From contig OY282560.1 of assembly GCA_958295665.1 (NCBI GenBank), forward strand, positions 255,607,368-255,671,367: a stretch of DNA of 64,000 nucleotides, given 5' to 3'. The position numbers were made by a program, and so were the translations under genes. The notes under the pieces were generated by a model. That model saw only the letters and a list, made by a program, of their open reading frames with translations. It was not told the DNA's origin and made no database searches. Shown in pieces: positions 33,909 through 47,302 of the stretch (its first letter is position 1; every line of letters begins with the position of its first letter). This DNA is from Tipula vernalis (Eukaryota > Arthropoda > Insecta > Diptera > Tipulidae).

Positions 33909-36900
33909 ATTTATGTTTTCTCCGTAAATGTGTTTTTTTGCCTGATTTTTGCCAAACAATCACGGTCTACCATCTCGGTTGTTTGGTCGATATCCGCTCT
34001 AGTGAGGTTTCACTAAATCTATCATATATTGCTATTTTTAATTGAAAAGTATATTTCCAATTGAAACAGATATTGTAACAGAAAAAGTTCACTAGATAGG
34101 GATATAATTTTTTTTATCCATGAAAAACAACCTAAATTCTACTGTGGGAATCCGGTAAAAATTTAAATTTTGACAGAATTTTTTGTTGACAGTTAAAACA
34201 TTTCATCACAGTATTGTTTTCACCAATGTTTTAATTAACTAATGTAATTTTAAGATATAAAAAATTCCAAACGGCTGTCAGGCTGCTGTGTATGGGGTAG
34301 ATGGTATATTGATATTTGGTGGTTTGGCGCCTATTGGAGGGGGGGGGGACCAAAGTTGAGTAGATTAATCTACCAGCTCCGTAACCTTCCAGTAGGGTGC
34401 GCATCACGTGAGCTGTTCTGGTTCTGTCATTAGGCAGCTGCGTGATGGATACAATTGTGTAAGAGGTAACCTGTTCACAATTCGCAAGTGTACGTGCTAC
34501 CTCCTCGTGGCAACCACTGGTAACTAAGGCCATTTGGCACATTTTTGGCCATTTTGCAAAGGCTAAAGTACGGTGCTAAAGGAGAAAACCTTGACAAAAA
34601 CCCTAATCTAAGGTGGAACAGCATATGCCGATGGATGAATGGCTGATAGGTTAATCAGTCCAAAATATATAAACTCTGGATTGGTGCCTGGTGGCACCCT
34701 CCAGTTTTATTTAGCCTTCCTGTAGTAAAGCTGGGTGACCTACAGGCGAAAATCTTCTATACTTTCCATTATTGCACCTGAAACCAAGAAAATTGTTTGG
34801 TTTTCTAAATTTGTAAGCATAGTTTATTCGGCTGTGGTGACTGTTATTGTGAAGAAAGAACATTTTCCCACGCTTATTTTAACTTCACCTGTTTGTTGGT
34901 TTGTTTGTGTAGGCAAAATTTTATAATCGATCTTTATTCCACATCCAATGTCCAATTGAGTTCTGATGATAATATAACATAGTATACTCAATATTGTAAT
35001 ATGTTCAAAATGGCCGCCTCTAAGCTGGCGGACTAAGTTTTCTTAACCTCCTCCATGACATGGCAATCAAATAAGTGGGTTTGCCAAGCATAATATGTGA
35101 TGCCATTCTAAATTTAATATGGCGGATGCCGCAAGATAGCGGGCGTGCTAACTAAATTTCTTTTACCACCCTCTTGAAATGTTTATCAAATGAAAGAATT
35201 TGACGAGTAGAATAATTGATAACAAATTCTATTTCTCAAGTATTTTTCCCATGTAACATGCATATAGATACGCATATGAAAATTTAAATTTTACAAAACC
35301 GTTTCGCTAAATTTTACATTAAAGAAAAATGCACGTGTGCAATTTAAATATAACTTTCTTTTCTATTACGTTTCAAATTTAGTAAGATTCGTTTAAGAAT
35401 AAAAAGTATATAGTGAGTATTTATTCCACAAGCGCCCACCTTTAATTTTCCGCGTGATGGAAAAATTATTTTTTATTTTTTAGTAGACTTGAATATAAGA
35501 GAGGTTTTTTAAAAAAATATTTTTTAAACATATTTTTATTATAAATAGGAATTACAATTGCAAACTTTAAATTATCAACAAAAAAAATTATTAAATATTT
35601 ACCAATGAAGTTGGGGTTCCACTAGAACCAGGCATAGACACAAAAATGGTCCGTAGCCATAGGAGATGCTTGATTCTTATGAACTTTTCTACTAAGAATA
35701 TCAACAATTTTCCTCCACAGAAGCTTGGAGTTCTTACCTTTGTCGTCAAATTTATTTTTGTAGTAAATAGATTTGACCTTTTTAACAGTCAATGTTTTTC
35801 GACAGTTTTCTAACGAATTTTTCTAAATAAATATTAGAAGGATATCTCTCTTAAATTTCCTACTTAAGTTTTTGTTCACTATACAAATTCACTATAAATT
35901 TTATGTTTTAAAGTAACAGTTAATTACAATTTATAATTTATGAACAAAAATATCAGGTTATACAATTATAACCGATTACTTTAAACAGGTATGAATTTAT
36001 TGTTCATAGAGAATAATGTGCTAGTTATATAGACGGAAACGAAATGAAAACGAAACGGACTGAATAAACGAAAACGAAACGAATTGACGAAAACGTTTGG
36101 CGTTCTTTTGCATTGGATCGAACTATTTACAGTAACTTCATTGAGGCAGCCAAATCGCTTCATGGGATATAGCGCCAGCAGAGAAAGAAGAAAAATTCCA
36201 AACAGAGATCATGATTGAATGTTTCAAACTAATAAATTTATCGAATGAGGAATTCAAACCGATTAAAGCTAACAGCCGCAGCATAAAACATTATCTGTTG
36301 TGGTAGAATATGTTTCGTTATCATATTTAGGTTGTAGTTTTGAATTGACATTTATATAAGACTATGTCACTTAATCTCTATAAGATTGGAGAAACTATAG
36401 AATAATTTTAAAACTTGCCGCCATACTATCGGAATTGCTTTCCTGGTTCGCTTCTGAGTCATGTCTTCTCAAAATTTCTAAGAAAAACAAGCGGTTTTTT
36501 GTTGATACCAACACCTGATTTGGTTGTACAAAAATAAAGGCACGTATTTTCAGATTCCTAAGACTAGTCTATTAGGAAGCCCAAGATTCCCTAGTCCATC
36601 GTGGCCAAAATAGAAGCTTCGCTTCTTCACATAATATTACATCTAAGTCCTAAATTTCATAATTCTATAGAGGTATTGGTTTTTGAGTTAGAGAACACAC
36701 AGACATCCAAATATACATACTACATACAAATTTATATTTTCCAGAAATGTTCAATTTTGACTCCTCTACACTTAAGATTACCATTTCCTTTAAAGTTTCG
36801 AGTTGTAAAATTTTCATAATTCCTTTACTTTCTTTAGAAATACTTTCTCTAAGAAAGTAAAAAATGGTTAAAATTAAACAAGCATTTAATTGTTACAGCG

Positions 36901-37760
36901 GTTTAGTATCGTTCATGGGTATAAATTATATGGCTATTAATCACGAAAAACCATCTTAAATTTCATGTTGCAATGAGTGAGTCGAACTGCCGCAGTAAGG
37001 ACAACAGTTAAACAAAACCGCTAAATATTTGATATGGCTAAAATTCTGCATGATTGATTCTAAAGCGGTAAACCTACCGAAAAACGAAAAGAAAAACCAT
37101 ATGAAATTTTTCGATATAATTATATAATTCCAAAAATATGACTTTATTTTATATAAAATCTTCTTGTTTTTCACCGAGTACACCGACCATAAAATACTAT
37201 TTTCAATTTAAAAACTACAAAGAAACATTTAGTTTATTTTGAACGAGCATCCATCGATTGTGCCGATTATGTGATAATGGTATATATACATATATTGGAT
37301 CAATTGACCCCAGCGGCCTACTTGGAAAATATTTTCGGGAGTAGCGTTTTAAACATAATAAGAATCTTAACGTTTCTCTCATAAAACATTCACGAAAGAT
37401 AATTGAAAATCAAATGGAAGTTGATATTTGGTTTTATAAGAAAAACAATGATATCGATTATACTTAATGGTGTTTCATGAATACAAGATACGCAAAAGGT
37501 CGCCGTTAAAATATCGGTGAAATATAAACTTTGCAGATTAACTTTGTTTAAATCCTTTTGAAACTACCTTACCGTTTTTATCAAAGTACTAAAAAAAGGC
37601 AATGTTTAGGCTCTAATACATATACCTATGAGTTCCGTATGAATAATGCAGTTATCTGAGTCCTCAAGCCCCTTCCCTCTCAACTGGCATGGAGATGTTT
37701 CCCAAGCCAACGAAACATTGATTCAAGATAAGGAACACCTTAAATATTATAGGTTTCTGA
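33909..37760. other. Intergenic DNA, no recognised gene
   Basis: Positions 34300-34720 are less AT-rich than the surroundings and hold a 103-codon minus-strand frame (34542-34231) that I cannot assign. It could be an old repeat. A G-run lies at 34341-34349. Positions 36030-36095 repeat AAACGAAACG-type words. Positions 36790-36860 end in a hairpin (TACTTTCTTTAGAAA / TTTCTCTAAGAAAGTA). Similar words occur at 62940-63020, suggesting one repeat family. Confidence 0.4.
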
Positions 37761-40346
37761 CCCTGCATCACTAACGCTATTTTATGGAACATGAAAACTA
37801 ACCTTGGGTCCATTGGACCCATGTCTTAAAACTCGATTTACAGAGAAATCTTGGTATTCAAACGGTAAATTTATAGGTTTTTAGTAAATTTATTAAGACT
37901 ACAATATAAAAAAAATAAAAATATCATTCAAATTTATTTCCAAAAAATTACAATAAAAAATTAAAATTATAGTTCATTTTATCACAAAAAAATCAAATAA
38001 AAAATAGGTATTTCGTAAAATATTTCACTTTGCGTAATTATAGTAGTGTCATATTTCAGACCATTGATTTTGTAAACCTAAAACAATAATAAAACTAAAT
38101 TTAGCAACTTATTTTATGCATTAGAGTGTTTTTATTTATATATAAATTTTCAATTACCTTGTAGTTTGTAGAATTACATATCTTTATCAGAATCTGAGTT
38201 TTCTTGAACCGTTATAGTTTTTGACTGGTTACAATTTATACAAATTGTAACTAAATGACTGCCGCAAATATATTTGTTACATTTATGACAAATAATTCTA
38301 GTTTTACGATCGGCGGTATATTTACATATTTGACAGCGACCTTTGACGTCTGATTTCCTTTTTTTTTTCTAAAGGTTCAGAATATTCTGGGATTTCGTTT
38401 GATGAGTCACCTTTCTTGGGCCGTATATTAGTAGGGTTCTTACTGACGAATTTTTGGCAAATTGATTTAAGATGTGAGCTCATATTTGATTTTAACCTCC
38501 GATCAATTTGTTCTTGAATAAGGGCCATTGCAAGATGCTTTATAAAAAGTGACCGTTTTTATACATTATTGGTGGATTATCCGTTAACAACAAAATAATT
38601 CGGGCATTTATACTAGCCAAATTCACTAATGAAAAAAATACTACTAAAGGCCACCGACGGGAATTCCGAGCCACATTGTAAGTACAACATAGTTGGTCGG
38701 TAGTATCAACTCCCCCTTTTGTTTTGTTGTAAAATTCGATAATTTCTGGTAATAACTTTGGACCCTCAATAATATGACCATCCCTATGCATTGTTGAAAG
38801 TAGTAACACGCATTTATTTTTTTTGGGTATGTATGAGAGTATTGTCATTTTTTTTTGATATCCAAAAATTGTTGATTTTACAGATTTATGTTTGGATATT
38901 GAAAATGATGCAGGTAATGCTCTTTTGTTTTTCCTTATAGTCCCCACTAATGTGGTTTTTTTTTCTAGCAAATATGTGGCCAGTGAATGGGTCGTAAACC
39001 AATTATCACAAGTAATATTTCTTCCAGCATTCTGGAGATATGCTGTAATGCGTTTAACGATAGCTTCAGGTTTATTGCACAAGTTATAAGGCCCAGGCGG
39101 CTGTTGGCCACAATAAACCTCCAAATGGGATGTATAATACGTTATTGAGTCAACTGCTGAAAATATTTTAATGCCATATTTGGCCGGTTTGTTTGGTATG
39201 TATTGCCGGAAGCTGCAACGGCCACGAAAACTTTCCAATTTTTCATCGACTGTTACATAACTTCCAACATTGTAGTTGTCTTTGCAGTTTTTGTTGAACA
39301 CATCAAAAATTTCCCGAATTGGGGCCAATTTATCAAAAAAACGACGATCCTCACGTGTGTTAAGGTTATCAAACCGCAATGAGCACATTAAAAATTGGAA
39401 CCGGTTATAACTCATAGTGGCTGTAAATATTTCCAGACCAGTACCATCTGTAGCAAATAAATCCCTAACATTAACGTGTGATGATTTATGTAACCCGCTT
39501 AAGTACAATAAACCCAACAAACTATTAATTTCAATATTATCTGTAGTCCGAGCATGTTTTATGTTTTTATAGTTCACTTGCTGTTTTGTTATATATAAAT
39601 TTGTGTTTTCCACAATTTGGTCGATGAACGTAAAAAAATTATTCTAACTTTCGATTGGTGTTCTTACATTTTTTGAGTTGCCTGTTAGATTTGACTGATT
39701 TATAAATATATTTTCCCTACCTGTTCTGTTTTGACGAAAGGGATATTTACGCCAAATGGAACCGTCTCTACCGACATAATTGTTCTCATTAAAATTTACC
39801 ACCGCAAGATTTTCATTGTCTGAAGTAGCCTCTTGCTCCGTTTGCGAATCATGATTACTTTCTATTTCATTGTGCACCTCATAGTCACTTATTTCTCCAC
39901 CAATCTCCTCTTCTTCACTATCGAGCTCGGCAAGAATTGCACGTAATCTTTCTTGCTCTCTTTCAAAGCTACACATATTGTAAAACACCGATTTACTAAA
40001 CTACAAGTGGTTAAATAGAAAATAAAATTACAATATTAGTAATTAAAAAACACACAAAGATATATTATATAAAATAAATTACCTGAATAATAACGTGGGT
40101 CCAAATAACCCAAAAATATTCTATTCTCAATACTAACGTGGGTCCAAATGACCCAAACACTTTTTCAATGCTCTACTGTTCACTGAATGACTGACAAAAC
40201 AAAACTGAAATGTATAATTAAAAGTGGGGAAATACCTAAATATAGATTACATTTTGGTATGAAGTTTGTTTCAATTAAAGAACATTTATTTTTCTTAACG
40301 TCATTCTAAATTGGGTCCATTGGACCCATGCGTTAGTGATGCAGGG
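37761..40346 (-). mobile_element. piggyBac-like DNA transposon, near full length
   Basis: 16-bp perfect terminal inverted repeats bound 2586 bp: CCCTGCATCACTAACG (37761-37776) and CGTTAGTGATGCAGGG (40331-40346). TTAA, the piggyBac target, follows the right end (40347-40350). CTGA stands at the left end instead. A palindrome GGGTCCATTGGACCC lies just inside each terminus, and two diverged copies (GGGTCCAAATGACCC-like) lie near 40098 and 40139. These could be transposase binding sites. The only gene is the broken transposase. Confidence 0.9.
38174..39976 (-). pseudogene. piggyBac-like transposase, inactivated
   Basis: It starts at ATG 39976 (MCSFEREQERLRAIL) with an acidic N-terminal region. 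The DDE_Tnp_1_7 catalytic domain keeps its aspartates: VTVDEKLESFRGRC, ITCDNWFTT and GGVDTTDQL. The C-terminal cysteine-rich finger follows in another frame (GRCQICKY, IICHKCNKYICGSH, TICINC), ending at 38174. Three lesions are visible: an in-frame TAG at about 39644 after TPIES, a single-base shift at about 38545 in a T-run, and another in the A-run at about 38367. Apart from these it is complete at about 600 residues, so inactivation looks fairly recent. Frame breaks in homopolymers could also be sequencing errors. Confidence 0.9.
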
Positions 40347-40350
40347 TTAA

Positions 40351-42600
40351 TACGAGTATATAATTATTTAATTCGCTGTTTCTGCTTCATAAATAAGAAA
40401 TTGTAGTAATAAAATGTCGCAGGAAATTTGTCGACAGCACGACACGCAACATCTTTGCTTGCGACATTTTTGCTGAAAGATGTTTGTTTGTCATATTTTT
40501 GCTGGATCATTTTAACGGTGAATCGATACAACACTTACCGGTATAATGAAATATTGAAATGTATCCAACTTATGGTTGAGAATAACTCTTCATATTTCAA
40601 ACCTCCGTTTACCTTTTATATTAACAATTTAATTTGTTACTTTTCAAACGGATTTATCCAGACTAGTTTAAAATATAATTTAAATGATTTTCCTTATTTG
40701 AATGTTTACCAAACTGTTAATTGTAACGTAATCGCAGTAAATAATTTCGTGGGGCGAACGTCCCATCGCTGATCCCAGGTATCCGTCTTAAATTGGCCCA
40801 TCAATACCAATTACGTGTGATTTTTGTCTATTTTATCCATGTTGTTACAATAGTGGTTGTCAAAATAGACTCGTAGTTAAAATTAACGTCGTAAACCATC
40901 AGTTATGATATTTTTTAGTAAAAAATGAAGTACCCGATTTTGTTTTAGAATAACACAAAACTTAAAAAACTTACAAATCAGTTAAAATATTTTGTAATCT
41001 GCCCATAGTCAGTCAAATATTTAATTTTTGCTTTACAATTCTCATGTATACAAAGGAAATATTCTACAACAATGAATTTACAAATTTACAAATAGTACTT
41101 ATATTATGTACAATTGAACGTTAGCATTTACAATAAACTATGAGCTTAAAATTATTTTGTCGTTTTAATTAGCATCAATATTAAGAAAAGTATAATTAAA
41201 AACTGAAATTTTGACAGCAAATTTAAATTTATTCACCACAAAAAATAAAAAAAAAAAAAAAATACTTGGTGGACCTTATCTAAATTTTGGTAAAAACACG
41301 TACCAGTTACAAACAAAAGTGTATTTTGTTTAAATTATTATACGTTGTAACTGATAAGTCATTCCGAGATTATCGGAAAAATTTGTTTCATTCGCATTAC
41401 TATCATCATTGCCACATTAATATGTATTGTTTAACTTTCATTACGCAGGATGCACCGAACATATGCAGTGCAGTCAATTCACCAGCCTATTCCTGCCCCA
41501 AAACTAAGAATAAGTCGAAAATACCTTGACGACTAACTCCATTATGATGGGGTTAAGACGAAGTATGTTTGAATTAGGGCTTGCATTCCGGGATTTCCCG
41601 AGGCGGATTTCCCGGCAATTTAATAAATTAAAAGTATTCCCGTTTCCCGGGAATATTGTGAATATTTCCCGAGAATTAAAATCCTATTTCAAGGCTCGTT
41701 TATTAACTTCATGTAATGAGAAAGTCGCCACTGATGAAGGGTGCAACGTTACAAAAAATAAATACACATTATAGAATTAGAGTATAAAGAACTGAATATT
41801 ATGTGAAATAGGCACATCGGCTGAAGTACTTTAGAGAGAATGCTGGCTTAATAAAAATAGCATTTCGGAAATAGGAAATATGTGAAATGTGGGATGAACA
41901 TTGAGTAAATGTTCTAATGAATATTGAGCAATGTCGTCCAGCTTCAGATATGGAACATTTTGGTTGGTTTTGAACAACCACATATGCAATGGAACATTTC
42001 ACTTTACTGTTTACTCTTTTCAAAACCTTAGGTTTGGCTATTTTACATAAATTTTTACTTTGCATGTTTTTTTGTGTGTTTTGTTTTTGTTGATACTTTT
42101 ACTTTAGTAGTATTGTGTTTTATTTCACCATGACCTACCACAAGGCCAAAGCCAAATAAATGTTATATATATTTGGGTTATGAAGAACAAAAAATATGGT
42201 CAGTCAAAAATAATAATACATCAGCTGATTTTGTTTACATTTTCATAATGTTGATAAAATTATGAACGAATTAGGATTTTCATCCAAACCGGATATTAAA
42301 CAATATCAAGAAAATTGTAATGTTTCGTATTTCGTTTTCAGTTTATTGTTAATTTACAATATTATTAACTGTTGTTATGTAAAATATGTTTAGCAAGGCA
42401 GAGGTCACCGCATCCAAATATTGGTATTATAGTTCTTATCGCCATGCTCGTGAAGAAGAAGAGTAATGCTAAAATATAGTTAAACCTAACATTTCTGTCC
42501 ATGAATACGTTGTTGCGATTTTGCGTTTTTAAAAAATTAGATTTTTCATTATACATACATTTTTAGGAAACATAAAAAACCTTGATAAATAAAATAAACA
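40351..42600. other. Intergenic DNA, no recognised gene
   Basis: Positions 41575-41690 contain several CCCGGGA / TTCCCG words (ATTCCGGGATTTCCCG, TTCCCGGGAATATT). This resembles the terminus of a common insect transposon, but the partner end is not found. A frame at 40428-40772 (plus) has AT-driven composition and no motif. Poly-A at about 41245. Confidence 0.4.
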
Positions 42601-42605
42601 AAATA

Positions 42606-42745
42606 CACCTGTCCCTCAATTAACACGGTACTTGATTAACACGGATTTAATTTAACACGGTCAACGAATTGAGACAAAGTATTGATTAACACGCACAGAA
42701 GTTTCGCCGCGTTAATCAACTACCGTGTTAATGGAGGGACAGGTG
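42606..42745. mobile_element. 140-bp pogo/Tc1-type MITE
   Basis: Termini CACCTGTCCCTCAATTAACA and its near complement (TGTTAATGGAGGGACAGGTG), each preceded or followed by TA, the Tc1/mariner target. Further copies of the right terminus lie at 42801-42825 and 43327-43351, and a diverged left terminus at 49390. So several related or nested copies are present. Interior AACACGG words repeat. Confidence 0.75.
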
Positions 42746-43156
42746 TATTAGTCGCGATTAACACGGTTTTGAGTAACACGGTAATTTGGCGGAACGTAAT
42801 TACCGTGTTAATCGAGGGGCAGGTGTACTTTAATAACAATGCAACTATTGACGATTGGAGCATCACAGATTCCACCTAGTGGAAAATTTTTAAACTGAGG
42901 TAGCTGCTAATTTGACGTTCGAAATTGTTGTAAAGAATTCCAATTTGGACTGTAAACACAATTTTTACTTAACAGATTGCTAATAATTGTAAATAATTCA
43001 TATTTTGGATTATAAAAACAATTTTTAACTACCGGATTACAAAATTTCCTTTCGTCGCATTTATGAGAAATGTCATTTTGGCAGTTGCCTCATTTGAACT
43101 TTTTTCCTCGAGAGGCGCTTTCTCTACTTTTACAATCGTCAATACTGTATACAAGT

Positions 43157-43324
43157 CAAAGAGATTAGTTATATGGTTTTAGTCCTGGTAGATATACCAA
43201 GGTTGTTAAATGAATTATAAAGAATTATTTTAAAGGAATTAAATCGCTCGTAACACCTCTACTGATAGTTACACTTCCATCATAAATGTTTCAAGTTGAG
43301 TTAACGTAATTCGTTGGGGTAGTA
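43157..43324. repeat. 168-bp direct repeat, copy 1
   Basis: From CAAAGAGATTAGTTATATGG to TTCGTTGGGGTAGTA. It matches 48306-48473 with about two substitutions in 168 bases and no gaps. The pogo-type terminus follows directly here (43327), but not in the other copy. Confidence 0.85.
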
Positions 43325-43642
43325 ATGACCGTGTTAATCGAGGGACAGGTGTATTCGCATCCATGATTCGCACATTACACCAAACATTTCTAAATTACAT
43401 ATACAACATCAATCAAACAATTTATGATTGTAGATGCATTAAAAATAATATATTGGTATGCACATAAACAGAAAATCATACATTTCAATTTAAGTCTAAG
43501 TAGTCGTCTTGGCCACTTACTATTGGTATTCCCGCGTTTTCTATAGAAATTGAGAATGGCAAATAAAAAACAAATTGAATTAATTTGCGAATACAATTGT
43601 TTAGTACAAACCAAATATGTACATATGTAGTTTATTGTGTAT

Positions 43643-44139
43643 CAAAACCAACACTAATGTAATACTACAACCAAAACCAACAAAAATGTTTGTACAAGCC
43701 GTCTCGTTCGCTCCCTACACAGATCCTATCAAAAAAATGTACGCTATATTTATTTATGCATTGATATTTATATATCGGTATTTGACAGATTTTTTCGTAG
43801 AATTATAGACATTTGTGTTAGTTTTGTGTATATATACACAAGCCTGATTCAGTGATGAAGCACGCAGTACACTCTTACATTTAATACCTTATAGTTGAAA
43901 ATGTTAGTGCGAAAATAGAATAAAAATACTCTCATCTAACCAATGACAATTAGTTTTTTTCATTATTAACATACCCAATTCTCCCTCCACAATTCGTTTG
44001 TTTTGTTTTATCTACAATTTGTATGTTTTTCTCACTTATTTATATAATCTGTCGATCACCAATACTTTCATGTATAAGCGCAAAATAAATTTATAATATT
44101 GGTGACAATCAGGCTTGTAGTACATTAATGTTGGTTTTG
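43643..44139. mobile_element. 497-bp terminal-inverted-repeat element with 7-bp target duplication
   Basis: Termini CAAAACCAACACTAATGTA and TACATTAATGTTGGTTTTG. TGTGTAT flanks both ends (43636-43642 and 44140-44146). Near its left end a second terminus-like copy (CAAAACCAACAAAAATGTTT at 43671) shares about 90 bp with the element at 53204, so one element seems to sit inside or to have recombined with the other. Confidence 0.85.
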
Positions 44140-44146
44140 TGTGTAT

Positions 44147-45310
44147 GCATACCCATTTTTTGAAGCAAAACAAAGGGGAAAAAGTTGTTTACGTGATTAA
44201 CTTTGCTCGCTCTCTCATTCTCGCTCATTCATTTTTATTGATATTTATAGACTCTCTACATATTTTGAAAAGCTTTTTATTCTACTTGTGATTTAAATTT
44301 TGAAGTAAAGGTAAAATTTGTTTTTAACACTAGATATACCGTACCAAGGATTCTCTTACTTTGAAACAAAAGTAGGACTTGACATTTTTAGGTTATCATA
44401 TGTGGTTTTCCTGTTACAACAAAAAACAGATATATCCGAGTTGAAAAATGATAGTTTTTTGACGTTTTAACTGGAACAGCCAAAAGTCCGGATTCTGCGA
44501 TTTTTTGTTTTTTATATGGATGTGTGAATATACGTATTAATTGTCAAATTCTATTTTTATAATTAGATTGTTAATACTGATGAATTTTTCCGTAAATTAA
44601 TAAATAATTTATTGTAATCATGTTTATTTTTTATCAATAATTCAATAATCATATGAAAATAAATTTTGTGTTGAAGTGAAGTCGACAAAAATTGAAGTCA
44701 AGTAAACAAATAAGAACATTAACATAAACAAAAATATCGACAAATCAGTTGTCTACAGAATCAATTTTGAATTAAATACACCATAATTTTTTCAAGGTCT
44801 TGTTTAATACTTAATGCTGAATCGACATCGTACAACAAACTAACATCACAGTTTCTCAAGTTCTTGTTTAACACGTAATGGCTGAATCAATGTCGTACAG
44901 TAAACTAATCTTTAAACCTAACTTGTACTTGTACGCTTTATATATAGAAACCTTAATAAGGTTGATAATATCAAACCAACTAAATCCGTAAAGAGATTGC
45001 CCTAATTATCGTAAAGCAATAGGGAGTTAATGATACAGAGTTATGGAATACATTCTATGACGTTATTATGATTCTTATTCACATTTCACAGCTGCATTTG
45101 TGTCCAACAATTTTATTTTTTCCTAATAACTTATTATTTGTTGATAATTTTACTGTTTTTTAAATATATTTTTCCGCATATTTATTTTGATGTTCGAATG
45201 ACATTTCGATGACCAGAGGAGCCAATGATTTTGTTTTTTTTTTGTTCGCAATAATATTTTAGTTGAGAAAAAGATTTCAAAGCAGAAGGACGCCCGGCTG
45301 AGACGCAAAA
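44147..45310. other. Intergenic DNA, no recognised gene
   Basis: A near-repeat of about 45 bp (CTTGTTTAATACTTAATGCTGAATCGACATCGTACA) occurs twice, at about 44801 and 44860. Nothing else identified. Confidence 0.4.
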
Positions 45311-47302
45311 ATGGAGGACGATAATGATAATAGCATCCAGAGTGAAAATAGTGCTGAAAAACAATATTTAATAGAATTTATTAAAACGTGGGAAACATAT
45401 CCAGAACTATGGTGTACGTCCATCGATGCATATCGCGATAAAAAAAAGAAAAATTGTGCGCTCGATAAGTTGCTCGATATTTATAAAAAAATCAGACCGA
45501 ATAGCACGAGAGAAGATGTAAAGAAAAAATTGAATTCATTACGAACAAATTTTCGAAAAGAATTAAAGAAAATTATAAAATCAAAATCATCGGGTAAGGG
45601 AATTAATGAGGTTTACGTCCCGTCAAGCTGGACGTACTATGAATTGCAATTTTTATCAAATGATGAACAACCAGTAAAAATAATGACAGAGGTTAGTATC
45701 ATTTATGTTTATTAATTATTTACACAACAAGTAGTTAGGTAGGTAATAACAAGTATTAAAAAGTAGTACTTATATATGGTATAATACCTATTAACTACAA
45801 AAATACTGACAATAGTTATCTCTTATTATTTTTGCATTTATCAGTGCATTTCTACTTAGAGTAGACTGCAGATTAGTTACCATATTGCCTGACGAGGAGT
45901 CCTTTTCTAGGTTTAAGTAAATAGAACCATTTTCTTTAATCAAGAAGTTGTGTAAGTAACAACCGGCTAAAGTCAGCTTCGTTGCCTTGTCGGGTTCTAG
46001 ATTTATAGCCTTTTGAAAAATACCAAAACGATTAGCCAAGATACCAAAAGCACACTCAACCGTTGATCGAGCCCTTGATAAATGTTTGTTGAATAATAGC
46101 TCATCGGGGCTGTAGTTTTTTTGTGAATATGGTTTCATCAAATTTGGACCTAAAGCGAACGCTTCATCTGCCACAAATACGTAAGGAAATAAATTTGTCG
46201 TGTTTGGAAGCTTAATAGGGTGAGGTAAGTTAAGTAGACCTTGTTCATAAAACTGCCAAAATTTTGAATAGAAAAGGACTCCGCCGTCAGATATCCGACC
46301 ATTAACACCAACATCAACCATCATAAATTCTTTGTGAGCATTTACTAAAGCCAATAAAATAATGCTATGGAATCTTTATAATTAAAATAGCGTGAGCCTG
46401 AATTTTTTGGCTTGATAGTCGTAATATGCTTGCCGTCTAGCGAGCCTAAACATGTAGGAAATTTATGGATGCGTCCAAATTCATTAGCCACTTCTCTCCA
46501 ATCTTGCTGTGTTGAAGGGGTCTGAAACAATAAAAAAATATTTAAATTATCATTTATGTACAAATTTTTCTTTTATTTTAGACTGATACAAAAAATGATG
46601 ATGATGAAGATCAACATACATATTCAATTTCCTCAATAGATCTACCGCCAACTCCATCGTCAGAACCAAACAAAAGAAAAAAAACAAATGACCAACAAAA
46701 CATTTTAAAGAGAACTTTATCATTTTTAGAGAAGGATAGTTCTGAAGATCAAGAAGAATATCATCTAGCCAAAGTCTGGGCCTTGAAAATTAAAAATTTG
46801 GAGCCGATGCAAAAACTTTTTTGCGGAAAAGGCAATTCATGACATTTTATTTGAGGCACAACTCGGAAAGTTGAATAAAAACTCAGTAAAAGTTAATGAG
46901 CATGTACCGTATTTTTCATCTCCTTTGCCAGCTAAAGAGACACTTCATCATTCTAGAGTGGATCATATTCCATCACCAAGTCCATCACCAAACACACAAG
47001 ATTCTTTTCTGATTTACAGCTCAAATCCGTTGTCACATTCTGTCACCTTTGAACATACCGATAGTACTAGAGCTCAGACCTTTTCCAAGCCCTCAAGTCA
47101 CCATCAACCAATTATAGCCACCGGTCTTCCATCTCAAATAATATTAAGGCCTCAATCACAACTGTACGTGCCGCCTAATACAATTTCTCGAGAAAGTACA
47201 TATGATAATAAGACATCTAATATTATAATAAGTGCAGATGATGTCCACGCCGAAGATACTTTCGAAGAAAATATCGTACATTATTTTAAAGAATTTAAAT
47301 AG
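45311..47302 (+). pseudogene. Harbinger-associated MADF-BESS DNA-binding protein, one frameshift
   Basis: Exon 1 (45311-45691) encodes a MADF/Myb-like domain: YLIEFIKTWETYPELWC, ALDKLLDIYKKI, VKKKLNSLRTNFRKELKK and VPSSWTYYELQFL. Donor GAG|GTTAGT and acceptor TTTTAG before 46582 join in phase 0. Exon 2 (46582-47302) has an acidic run (DTKNDDDEDQ) and a nuclear-localisation-like KRKK. A BESS motif (LAKVWALKIKNLEPMQKLF) follows, then a Ser/Pro-rich tail ending HYFKEFK. One extra T at about 46820, in a run of six, shifts the frame inside BESS. In animal Harbinger elements the second protein is a Myb/MADF type that brings the transposase to the nucleus and DNA (family knowledge). Confidence 0.8.

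Noticed and set aside
34231..34542. 103-codon minus-strand frame (MCQMALVTSGCHEEVARTL...) in a less AT-rich patch
   Set aside because: No motif I recognise, no splice context, and no matching downstream signals. It may be part of an old repeat. A protein search would decide.
40428..40772. 114-codon plus-strand frame after the piggyBac element
   Set aside because: Composition is typical of AT-rich noncoding DNA and there is no domain or codon-bias support.
41575..41690. CCCGGGA-rich words like a transposon terminus
   Set aside because: No opposite end or target duplication located, so not called as an element.
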